Shown here piece by piece: positions 51,025 to 61,082 of a DNA stretch of 64,000 bases. Origin of the DNA: Tillandsia leiboldiana (taxonomy: Eukaryota > Streptophyta > Magnoliopsida > Poales > Bromeliaceae); NCBI GenBank assembly GCA_029204045.2, contig CM055076.1:22420743-22484742 (forward strand), in the 5' to 3' direction. Within the stretch, counting starts at the first letter, position 1, and each line of letters opens with the position of its first letter. The notes under the pieces were generated by a model, which worked only from the letters and a program-made list of their open reading frames with translations, was not told the origin of the DNA and did not search any database. The translations under genes were made by a program, and so were the position numbers.

Positions 51025-53560
51025 TGTAATGACATGACTTTTCAGGTAATATTTTACCCTCCGGTAATTAATGTACTTTTAGGAAAGCTAAATGATCGAG
51101 TTTTCTTAAGTTAACCGTCGTGCTACGCGGGTATTTTTCTGTGAAAGGGCTCGAAACGCGATGATCGACGGTGTGATCAGATTTGAAATCCAACCTTGGG
51201 ATCTCCCGAAACAGGGTTTTTAGGGTTGGGGTGACTTAGCGTGCATCGGAATCGGTGCGGAATATCCTGCATGCTTTCCGAGGAAATATAGGTTTATCTC
51301 GCATGATTAATTAATTAAAGAATTAATTATTCGGTGATAAATATTAAATGTGGGATTTAGTTGTACGTACGAAGAGGAAAAATCCCACTTTTCGCAAAAG
51401 AGAAACCCTAGCCGGAGAGAACGAGAAAGAAAAGAAAAGAGAAGAAAAAGACGGAACCCTAACCGGAGGAAGAATAGAAGGGAGAGGAAGAAGACAGAGG
51501 AGTCCGGACACCCCGATCAACGTGTTGGGAACGGGAGTGCGATCGGATCGTCTATCCCGTCGGAATCGGTAAGTGGATTTCGTTTTGTTAAATGTTTGGG
51601 GTTTCGAATTCTTCTTCTCGAGTCACGACCGCTGCCTCCGTCGCCGCCGCGCGACCTAGGGCACGCGGGGCGCCGCCCGCCGTTGGCGCGCGCCGCGCGG
51701 CCTTGTGCCGCACGGGGCGCCACCCGCGGGCGCGTGCGCGCCGTGCGGCTCCGTGCCGCGCGGGGCGCCCGCGGGTGGCGGCGCCCACGCGGGCAAAGCA
51801 CCGCGCGGGCGGCAGGCGCCAAGCGGGCACCACCCGCAGGCGGCGGCGCCCACGCGGGCAAAGCACCACGCGGGCGGCAGGCGCCGCTCGGGCTCCACCT
51901 GCGGGCGCGCGCCACCCGCGGGCGCACGCCGCGCGGCCTCGTGCCGCGCGGGGCGCCCGCGCGGGCAGGCGCCGCGCGCGCGCCACCCACGGGCGCGTGC
52001 CGCGTGGCCCTGTCCCGCGCGGGGCGCCGACGGGCGGCAGGCCCCACGCGGGCGCGCGCCGCGCGGCCTCGTGCCGCGCGGGGTACCCGCGGGCGGCGGT
52101 GCCGCGCGGGTAGGCCCATGGCGGCAGGTGCCACGCAGGCGACGACGCCCGCGCGGGCCGTCTTCGCGCGGACGCCGTCCGCGGACGCGTGGGGAGCCAT
52201 CAAGCGACGTGAGCACGCCGTCTTTGGGTTTTTCGTCGCGTGGTTAGATTTTGGATTCTGTTTTTGCGGTGTTGGTGCGTCTTATTGACTTATCGTTTTT
52301 GGGGACTTCCTTAGGTCCAGGTGCACAGCGAAAGTGAGTCAAGGATCCAGGTGTTCTGATCCCTGCGCAACAAGGTAGGTACTTTCTTATTAAGTGGTGC
52401 ATGTAATCGTATAACAAGTGTAATAAAGTAGATGAACTGTGTTAACTGATTTAAACCCATTGCATGAGTATTTCCCATCTTTTGTTATTAATTGTAGCGA
52501 CTAAGTGTCGCGGTGCTTATTACACGCTGGTTTCGGCTACTATGCTCATAAATGCTTACACGCACACCGGCGGTTTGGCCACCGATAGGATGTACTTTTC
52601 CGGAATTGTGGTATGTTGGCCCGTGTACCCCACGAAAGTAAAGGTGTCGAGTGGGGACCCCTCACGGTTGCTATTGGTGCATTACTAGTACCGTGGAGGG
52701 GTTAAATGCAATACGCGAGCAAGGTGATCGTTCACAAGGGGGTCTTTAAACCTTCCGACAGGTGTTTGTAATTAAAACAGGGGATACTATGACTCATGAG
52801 GGGAAAAGCGAAAGGTTCCGGTGTATCGGTTTGTCTTACCAATACTTTTATTGTTTCTTTCATCTACTTTATTTGTCACTGACTTTCCCACACTGTGACA
52901 GGTCTGGCTAGGTGTAGTAGTCGGGACGATGGTGAGGCAGCGTCTAGAGGACATTAGCCAACGGAGGCTTTATTCCGTTATTCTTGCTTTTGGGTTATCT
53001 CATCTCCTTTCCTTTTAGTCTTTAAGTTTTCAATTGTTTGGATGTGGAATGTTACGGATGTTGGTTTGAGAGTTATTCTAATAACGTAAACTTTGGTATG
53101 CTTTTATTCAATTTGTATGCGGCATGTTTTATACCAAACAAAAAGGGTTTCGAAAATACTTTCCAAAACCAAGTGTCGTGTGGGCACTACTTTGTAAACC
53201 TCTGGATTTATCCTTTCAAAAGATGTAGCCTCTTTATTGTGACTTATGTAAACACTTCGGAAAAAACTGGCTGTCGTGTGGACACCGTTTGCAAACCCGT
53301 AGTTTTATCTCTTGATGTCGTGAATGAAAGTTCTGATGTAAATAAATGGTATTACTCTCTCTTGTTGTATTCACTGTGACTGTGTGGTTAAAGAAGATGT
53401 TGTAAATGTGACGCCGTGCATATACAAAGGAAACTCTGTTAGTTTTCAGAGTGAATTTGTACATGTGGCGGGTCTGACGCGCACCGGTAGGCGGGGTCAT
53501 TTATAAAAAAAAAATATATATACGCTTTTCCGCAAATCCGTAAACCTCCGGGGCGTGACA
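51025..53560 (+). repeat. TEK-C 5' LTR, 2536 bp
   Basis: Begins TGTAATGACATG and ends CCGGGGCGTGACA. Contains a donor CGGAATCG|GTAAGT (GT at 51569), GC-rich array (about 51640-52180), acceptor CACTGTGACAG (AG at 52901) and the conserved 'gccgtgcatatac' tract (53412). The 312-codon frame at 51350 crosses the donor and array and is not a gene. Confidence 0.87.
51640..52180 (+). repeat. GC-rich irregular array in the TEK-C LTR
   Basis: Less regular than the others: repeated modules such as GTGCCGCGCGGGGCGCCCGC, GGGCGGCGGCGCCCACGCGGG and CAAAGCACC(A/G)CGCGGGCGGC. It shares the CCGCGCGGG core with the other Tekay arrays. Frames of 130-312 codons on both strands are by-products. Confidence 0.85.
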
Positions 53561-53785
53561 GATTAAATGGTATCAGAGAAAAACAACTTTAACCACAGTA
53601 GTCGGTGACCAACATCCACGGTGCAAGGTGCCACAAACAATTGAAACAGGAGATAACCAAGGTGTAGGTGCGGTAGAACGTGAGTGTCCGAGGGAAAGAG
53701 GGGTTTTAATTTCGGTGCATTCGTAGGTCAAAGTGCTAGGCCAGTAACCTTAGGGTTAACGCGGTTTCTTTGTATACAGCAGATA
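53561..53785 (+). promoter_or_regulatory. TEK-C primer site and leader
   Basis: GATTAAATGGTATCAGAG follows the LTR. The 225-base leader reaches the gag ATG at 53786. The open frame begins earlier (53684), but the conserved MARTRSS start at 53786 is preferred because TEK-A and TEK-B share it. Confidence 0.85.
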
Positions 53786-54669
53786 ATGGCCCGGACCAGG
53801 TCATCCGCTGATAACGCGGGGGCAGAAAGTACGACCCCGACCGCCGTGGAGAGCCAACTTCTCCGGCAACAACTGGGAGAGATGGCCGAGCAACTGGCAA
53901 CGCTGACAGAACAAGTCTGCCAATTAACGCAACGGCAGGCGACCGCGCCAGTGGAGGACGCCCCGATCCCTCCGCCTGGATCGACCGCCACCACTACGGG
54001 ACCACCAGGGGCAGGTGGAGAAACGGCAGCCGCGCCCCTTCAAACCTCGACGGCGGGTGTGTCGGTAGAGCAACCTACAGCACCCTTGGACGTGCACACC
54101 CCGGCGGCTTCAGGACCCGCATTGGCGACAGCTGCGGGGGACTCAGTAAGGGAGGCGGTGACGACCCCTACCCCCGGGGTGTCTGTAGCTGCGGGAGAGG
54201 CAACGAATCAGCGGACTGAACGGGAAAGAGTGAGGACGAACTTGGCGGAGTTCAAGAAACACGATCCGCCTACCTTTGAAGGAGAAACGACCGACCCTTG
54301 GGTCGTAGAGAAATGGGTGGACACCATGGAGAAGCTCTTTGAAGACCTAATGATGGAGGAGCATGAGCGGGTTCCCTTGGCTGTTCACTGTCTTGAAGGG
54401 AACGCTCGTATTTGGTGGAAGACGGTACGCCCGGACCCGTCGAAGGCCACTGCACTCCCGTCGTGGTCCACCTTTAGAGAGGAATTGTATGGAGCGTTAT
54501 TTTCCAACAGTGTTAAGCGACAGATGGAGGACGACCTCAAACACATCAAGCAAGGAAATCGGACTGTCATGGAATACCAGCGAGAGTTCGTGAGGTTAGC
54601 CAATTGTGTCCCCTTCGCCATACGGGACGAACCCCATAAGGCCCGCCTTTTTGTAGACGGGCTACGTAG
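53786..54669 (+). CDS. TEK-C Gag, first part (cut by SIR-B)
   Basis: MARTRSSADNAGAE start, Leu/Gln heptad stretch, Pro/Ala/Thr linker, then the gag domain (HDPPTFEGETTDPWVVEKW, CLEGNARIWWKT, VMEYQREFVRLANCVPF). The frame enters SIR-B two bases into the Ser codon of L-R-S. It resumes at 61083 without frame loss. The final codons of the open frame (54670-54751) are SIR-B sequence. Confidence 0.9.
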
Positions 54670-56044
54670 TGTAGAGTTATTATGGATCCACAAGGATCTA
54701 AATAGGTACTATCAAACAACTAGAGGGGGGGTGAATAGGTGTAATACTTAAAAACTCAATCTCAGTGCAAAATAAAAACCAATGCGGAAAATAAAAACAG
54801 CACACCGAGATTTACGTGGAAACTCCAATCCAGGAGAAAAACCACGGGACCAACACGCAATAACAATCCACTAAGAATAGAAGAATAACAAGGTGATTAC
54901 CGACTCCACGGACTCAACCCCTCCTTCAGCTTCTTCGGACCTTGCGCTGACCGGTTGGATATCCGCGCAATAACAATCCCTAAGAAAAGAAGAATAACAA
55001 GGTGATTACCGTCTCCACGGATTTAACCCCTCCTTCAATTTCTTGGACCTCGCGCTCCACCGATTTTGCACGTCCACTGCTCACGTTCGAATCCACGAAC
55101 GCACGCTTCGAATCCACGAAACGCCTTTAGCACACCGAATCCACGATGCCACGTCGAATCCACGACGCAAACTCAGTCGATAAGAATATTGACTTCGATG
55201 GTGATCCTTTGCTTAGATTATCAATGAAGAACCGTAGAAGAAATCTCTAAGCAAAGATTAGATCAATTCGACAAAAGATATGTTCTTGAAAGAACCATCG
55301 AATTGACCTAAAAGAGGCTATAAAGAAGAACGATGAAAACCTAGCCTCTAGGGTTGCTCTCAAGAGTTTTATAAAAAGATCGGCCGTAGCTCCCACGTTT
55401 TTGAGAAACCCTAAACGTCTATTTATAGTTTAGAAACCTTTGGAAAGAGATAAGAATCAAAAACATACCTTATCTGGAAATTTTCAGGACGGCGATCCGG
55501 ATCGGATTTACTGCGATCCGGATCGTCGTAACGAGATTGACGATTCCAGAAATACCATGGTTCGGGATCCGGATCGCATTGCCCGATCCGGATCGTTCAT
55601 ACAAATCAGAAAACTTAACATTCGGGATCCAGATCGGAAATTGCATGGATCCGGATCGAAGTCTTGTATGAAGCAACAACCTTCGGGATCCGGATCGTTG
55701 GCTCTGATCCGGATCCTGAACAAGTCCGAACACCAGTTTTTGATTATTATGCAATTAAAAGTTCATCCAAGTGTTTCTACACTATAAGAAAGTATTCGGA
55801 TCACCATAATTATTTAGTTAAACATACCTGATCCTCTTGAATACTTTCTTCTTGAGATTGATGTAACTGATCCACAATTCTTCAACTTCAATCTTCAAGA
55901 CTCAAGACACTGGGTGTCAACTTGAGCTCTTGTTGAATCTTCTCTAAGTCTTTGATTGCTGATTGACAATTTGATCCCTTTAAGACTCTGACTCAACTCA
56001 CTGACTTGACTCACGAAATATGCCAATACCAAAAAGCCGTAACA
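54670..56044 (-). repeat. SIR-B 3' LTR
   Basis: Begins TGTAGAGTTATTATGG and ends AAGCCGTAACA on the + strand. It has 'aatccacg' repeats (55090-55165), a - strand TATA box (55419-55428) and the GATCCGGATC palindrome array (55493-55712). Related to the SIR-A LTR in plan but clearly a different family. Confidence 0.92.
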
Positions 56045-57049
56045 ATCTCCCCCTTTGGCAATTTCGTGACAAAACCCAAAAATACATAAAAGCGCTCAAG
56101 TCACTCATCTTAAACCAAAAAATCGAAACTCAATGTCATCACCAAAACATTGATTTTCTTTGCGTGAAAGATCCAATAAATACAAAATTACATTTGAACC
56201 AAACAGTCCTAGAACATACTCTATGACTTAGGACTTGGAGTCTTAAAGTGATGTAATTCCTGCAAAACAAAACTCCAAACAAAATCAAACGTTAGTTGTT
56301 AGAAATTAAAATCCTACATTTGATCCGTCTTCCTTTTGGTTCTTTTGTTTTTCGGCTCTTTCAATTTTTTCTTTGTCTCCCCCTATCTTGAGCATCTCTA
56401 ACATGTTTTCCATGTTCTCCATGTTCTTGAGCATCTATGTTCTCCCCCTTTGTGATACGATCATCATTTTCCGTTCTCCCCCATTTTTTCATTTTCGTTT
56501 GTACTCTCTTGATGATCTCATCTCCGATCATTTCTCTTCTCCCCCTTTTTGTCACAAATTGTCAAACAGTGAACATACTAGACAAAAGTAAATCACTAAC
56601 AATATTAGTTCATAGAGAAAGAGAGATAAAAACTCAGTTCTGGTATATAACAAAAATGCAGATTCCGTACCTATACCAGAAAGCAAAAATCAAATAATTT
56701 CTTGAAACGAATCCAGATTTTGAAATATTTGAATTACCGATTTGTATTCCATCAAGAAAACAATTTAAGTGCATGAGAATAATATGAGATCACATAGATG
56801 TCATTCAATCCAATTAATTTCACAAAAATTAAAAAGATTTACTCCGAAATCATGAAAAATAAAGGTAAAACATTATAAACCGTTTTTCATGTTATATTCA
56901 TCAAACACAAGTCATCAAAAATAATCTTGAGATCCAAACTCTATCAAGATGTAACGGATTTACAAAGATGACTTACAGAGATTTCCAAATGACATCAATT
57001 TGATTTCTTACCCTTTCAAATTTGAGATAAGCACTAAAATACCTAAGGG
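56045..57049 (-). other. SIR-B 3' non-coding tract with repeated polypurine-like runs
   Basis: On the - strand, CCAAAGGGGGAGAT abuts the 3' LTR (56045-56058). Further AGGGGGAGA-like runs occur near 56377, 56444, 56477 and 56540. Several small frames have no recognisable content. A third frame like that of SIR-A is absent. Confidence 0.65.
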
Positions 57050-57290
57050 TGGCTCTTTGAGCATCTTTCAACTATTCCACCTTATACCAACCAGGAGATT
57101 GTTCAAAATATAAGAGTTTTGCATATAAATCTCCAAATGCTTCAACTAAAGATTTTCTCATAAAATACTATCAAGCATCCATAACATGTGGTAGCTTCAC
57201 ACACAAACCGGACGACCGGGGTGGCAGCTCTTTCCAGCATGTGGTGGTAGTTTTCACACTCCTTTCGGATGTAACTCTTTCCACATCTTT
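57050..57290 (-). other. Non-coding block conserved with SIR-A
   Basis: Counterpart of 27220-27450 with the same ordered pieces: GTGGCTCTTTGAGCATCTTTC, CCACCTTATACCAACC, GTGGTAGCTTCACACA, CGGACGACCG, GTGGTGGTAGTTTTCACAC and GTAACTCTTTCCACATC. Retained although all of pol is gone. Confidence 0.75.
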
Positions 57291-57706
57291 CATAATTCAA
57301 TTATTTACCCTTGTAAGAAGGCAATCTCTTACGTGAAAGAATTAAATCCCAAATTTTAGTAAATCGGTTGTCTCATGTTTATCACAAAGAACTCACACAA
57401 CCGAGATAGATTAAGCATCTGAAGATCACACATGATTTCTAAAATTTGATGCTTATAATATCAAAAACTCCTATAATGAAGTATCTTCAAGATTATGATT
57501 ATGAAGTAAAGTTGATAATCCATATAAAATTAATTTGGAGTGAATGAAAGTGAAAGCCCTTTTCATTCAATGCACTTGTTCATTAAAAATCCTTTTGTTC
57601 AAAAACAAAGTATAAAAACGAAGAGCATTGAAAAACATGTAATGCAAAGATTAAGAAAGATATGAAGGGAAAACCAATCAAAGCATTACATACAGTCATA
57701 AGCTAT
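57291..57706 (-). other. SIR-B non-coding tract between the conserved block and gag
   Basis: AT-rich. No pol motif recognised in any frame. This is where protease to RNase H would be expected in a full element. Confidence 0.55.
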
Positions 57707-59665
57707 TTAGAACTTAAGACAAGGAAAGATATCACCTTTCCGAATCCAAAATCGCTGGATTTTGGGTTGTCTTGATTCGTTGTGGCCGGGGGTTGTCCGC
57801 TTTGACTGTTGATCCACCTTAGGTCTTTGCCTTGCAATGATCCACTTGTATGATTGATGATGTGGCTCGGACCTTTGATGGATTGAGTGAACTCTTTTGA
57901 CTTGATGTGTCTTTTGAGTCCGTTGAGTCCGCTCCGTAGATGAAGTTGCCGAAGGATTTTTCTTTCTCTTTTTCGGGCAATCCCTCACCAAATGTCCTTC
58001 AAGTCCACATAAGTGACAAGTTCTTCCTTTCAATTTCATTGTGGAACTTGAAGCATGCACAGTTTGGTCCTTTTTGAATCCCAAACCAACCTTACTTGTT
58101 TGACCTAAACCGGACATACACTCAAGTTTCTTGGAATCGGTTGAGATCCTTTGTATGTCGGATTTAAGTTGATGAACTTGTTTGGTCAATGCTTGGTTGG
58201 TGACATGAATCTCCTCAAACTGTTTTTCTAGAAAATCAATCTTGTCAATATGGGAATTAACGACCGTTTCCGATTGATTTATCTTTTCTTGGAGGATTTT
58301 ATTATTATTCAATAAAAGCTCTCGTTCCTCCTCGAGATCATGAAGTTTGATCTTTAAAGCATGATTCTCGTCTTGATTCTCAAGTCGTTGCTTTCTCAAC
58401 TTCTTGATATGTTTGGCCATCTTCTTAGATTCCGCAAGAAGTTGTTGATATGCCTCAACGAGTTCTTCCTCGTCCGACTCCCCCTCACTTGATGACTCTC
58501 CGCCGGTTGTTGATGTTTCATACAAAATCAAAGGAGTAGAGTCAGTGACTAAAGATGATAAACAATTATTAGAAGAGGGAAAATGAGAGGCATGAGAAGC
58601 AACGATTTTTTCCTCTATACTTGAGGTCGATTCATTAGAAGTAGAATCGTCCCAAGTTTTCGCTTGCAAAGCCTTCTTTTTATATGATTTCTTAGAAGGA
58701 CAATCCATTGAAAAATGGCCGTAGCCTTTGCATCGATAGCATTGGATTTCCCCTTCGAAATCATCTTTTTCTTTTTCTTTAGAAGGTTTTGCAAAGCTTT
58801 TGAGTTTAGAGGATTTAGAACCCGATGATCCTTTAGAAGATTTCATGGATGAAGATCCATCGGTTCGATTCTTCCAAAATTTTCGACGAAATTTCTTTAC
58901 GATCCGCGCCAATTGTTCTTCAAAATCGGCAAAAGAGATTTCATCGTCGGAACTTGATTCGCTATCTTCTTCCTTTGTTGATTTGAATGCAATACCTGTA
59001 AGCTTAGAAGAAGACTTGGAAGAAACTTGATTAGTAGGAAAAGTCATTTCATAAGTTTGCAAAGCACCTACTAATTCCTCTACACTCATCTCATCCGGAT
59101 GACTAACGGTTTCAATGGCGGTAACCTTTGCCCTAAACCGTTCCGGAAGAGTCCGAAGTATCTTTCTTACAATTTTCGACTCCGGGATCTTTTCTCCTAA
59201 ATTAGCACATGTATTTATTACATCTTGAAGTCTAGTGTAATAATCTGTAAACAATTCATGCCCTTCCATATGAATAGAGTCAAATTGACTTGTAAGCATC
59301 TGGAGCTTTTGAATTTTTACAAGATTAGTACCCTCATGTGTAATTTTGAGAATATCCCAAATTTCCTTCGCGGTTTCACACGCGGAAATTCTTGTGAACT
59401 CAGTCGAGGAAAGAGAATTAAATAAAGCGTTCATACCTTTCCCATTGTAAGAAGATCTTTCAAATTCCTCTTTGGACCATCTAGAGCGAGGTTTTGGGGT
59501 AGTAGAATTTCCTACTTCCTCAACAGGATGCACCCAACCGCATTCCACGGATTGCCATACTCGCTCATCAATTGCGATGAGAAAAGCTCTCATCCGCACT
59601 TTCCAATAAGCATAATTAGTCCCATCAAAAAGAGGAGGTCTATAAATATTACCACTTTCACCCAT
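57707..59665 (-). CDS. SIR-B Gag
   Basis: About 652 codons from ATG 59663-59665 (MGESGNIYRPPLFDGTNYAY). The open frame extends upstream into the LTR to 59752, but this start matches the SIR-A Gag start. Domain order as in SIR-A: F-D-G-T-N-Y-A-Y-W, E-I-W-D-I-L, Y-T-R-L-Q-D-V-I, I-V-R-K-I-L-R-T-L-P; zinc knuckles CYRCKGYGHFSMDC and CHLCGLEGHLVRDC, with a long Glu/Lys/Leu coiled coil between. Fully open with no lesions. It would form particles but needs enzymes from elsewhere. Confidence 0.92.
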   Translation of the reverse strand: MGESGNIYRPPLFDGTNYAYWKVRMRAFLIAIDERVWQSVECGWVHPVEEVGNSTTPKPRSRWSKEEFERSSYNGKGMNALFNSLSSTEFTRISACETAKEIWDILKITHEGTNLVKIQKLQMLTSQFDSIHMEGHELFTDYYTRLQDVINTCANLGEKIPESKIVRKILRTLPERFRAKVTAIETVSHPDEMSVEELVGALQTYEMTFPTNQVSSKSSSKLTGIAFKSTKEEDSESSSDDEISFADFEEQLARIVKKFRRKFWKNRTDGSSSMKSSKGSSGSKSSKLKSFAKPSKEKEKDDFEGEIQCYRCKGYGHFSMDCPSKKSYKKKALQAKTWDDSTSNESTSSIEEKIVASHASHFPSSNNCLSSLVTDSTPLILYETSTTGGESSSEGESDEEELVEAYQQLLAESKKMAKHIKKLRKQRLENQDENHALKIKLHDLEEERELLLNNNKILQEKINQSETVVNSHIDKIDFLEKQFEEIHVTNQALTKQVHQLKSDIQRISTDSKKLECMSGLGQTSKVGLGFKKDQTVHASSSTMKLKGRTCHLCGLEGHLVRDCPKKRKKNPSATSSTERTQRTQKTHQVKRVHSIHQRSEPHHQSYKWIIARQRPKVDQQSKRTTPGHNESRQPKIQRFWIRKGDIFPCLKF

Positions 59666-59688
59666 CAAGATAGATAAACCTAAAACCC

Positions 59689-59702
59689 GCTCTGATACCA
59701 AT
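59689..59702 (-). promoter_or_regulatory. SIR-B primer-binding site (initiator tRNA-Met)
   Basis: CTCTGATACCAAT lies against the right LTR (59703); on the - strand ATTGGTATCAGAG. Confidence 0.9.
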
Positions 59703-61077
59703 TGTAGAGTTATTATGGATCCACAAGGATCTAAATAGGTACTATCAAACAACTAGAGGGGGGGTGAATAGGTGTAATACTTAAAAACTCAATCTCAGTG
59801 CAAAATAAAAACCAATGCGGAAAATAAAAACAGCACACCGAGATTTACGTGGAAACTCCAATCCAGGAGAAAAACCACGGGACCAACACGCAATAACAAT
59901 CCACTAAGAATAGAAGAATAATAAGGTGATTACCGACTCCACGGACTCAACCCCTCCTTCAGCTTCTTCGGACCTTGCGCTGACCGGTTGGATATCCGCG
60001 CAATAACAATCCCTAAGAAAAGAAGAATAACAAGGTGATTACCGTCTCCACGGATTTAACCCCTCCTTCAATTTCTTGGACCTCGCGCTCTACCGATTTT
60101 GCACGTCCACTGCTCACGTTCGAATCCACGAACGCACGCTTCGAATCCACGAAACGCCTTTAGCACACCGAATCCACGATGCCACGTCGAATCCACGACG
60201 CAAACTCAGTCGATAAGAATATTGACTTCGATGGTGATCCTTTGCTTAGATTATCAATGAAGAACCGTAGAAGAAATCTCTAAGCAAAGATTAGATCAAT
60301 TCGACAAAAGATATGTTCTTGAAAGAACCATCGAATTGACCTAAAAGAGGCTATAAAGAAGAACGATGAAAACCTAGCCTCTAGGGTTACTCTCAAGAGT
60401 TTTATAAAAAGATCGGCCGTAGCTCCCACGTTTTTGAGAAACCCTAAACGTCTATTTATAGTTTAGAAACCTTTGGAAAGAGATAAGAATCAAAAACATA
60501 CCTTATCTGGAAATTTTCAGGACGGCGATCCGGATCGGATTTACTGCGATCCGGATCGTCGTAACGAGATTGACGATTCCAGAAATACCATGGTTCGGGA
60601 TCCGGATCGCATTGCCCGATCCGGATCGTTCATACAAATCAGAAAACTTAACATTCGGGATCCAGATCGGAAATTGCATGGATCCGGATCGAAGTCTTGT
60701 ATGAAGCAACAACCTTCGGGATCCGGATCGTTGGCTCTGATCCGGATCCTGAACAAGTCCGAACACCAGTTTTTGATTATTATGCAATTAAAAGTTCATC
60801 CAAGTGTTTCTACACTATAAGAAAGTATTCGGATCACCATAATTATTTAGTTAAACATACCTGATCCTCTTGAATACTTTCTTCTTGAGATTGATGTAAC
60901 TGATCCACAATTCTTCAACTTCAATCTTCAAGACTCAAGACACTGGGTGTCAACTTGAGCTCTTGTTGAATCTTCTCTAAGTCTTTGATTGCTGATTGAC
61001 AATTTGATCCCTTTAAGACTCTGACTCAACTCACTGACTTGACTCACGAAATATGCCAATACCAAAAAGCCGTAACA
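59703..61077 (-). repeat. SIR-B 5' LTR
   Basis: 1375 bp partner of 54670-56044. Differences seen: aataAtaagg against aataAcaagg, gctcTaccg against gctcCaccg, gttActctc against gttGctctc. TATA box on the - strand at 60452-60461. Confidence 0.93.
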
Positions 61078-61082
61078 CGTAG

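Larger units (their letters stand above)
54670..61077 (-). mobile_element. SIR-B: young non-autonomous SIRE-type element with gag only, 6408 bp
   Basis: Both LTRs are 1375 bp (54670-56044, 59703-61077) and differ at about three positions by eye. Target duplication CGTAG (54665-54669, 61078-61082). The interior is 3658 bp with one Gag gene and non-coding DNA. No protease, integrase, reverse transcriptase or RNase H is seen on either strand. Primer site and polypurine tract are intact, so it can be mobilised by proteins from another element. Confidence 0.93.

Noticed and set aside
51350..52288. 312-codon frame in the TEK-C LTR
   Set aside because: It runs across the putative donor site and the GC-rich array, has no recognisable domain, and the other Tekay LTRs have no equivalent protein.
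56361..56591. Small charged - strand frame as a remnant of a third SIR-B protein
   Set aside because: 64 codons of Lys/Arg/Glu-rich sequence with no similarity to the SIR-A third frame; it overlaps polypurine-like runs.
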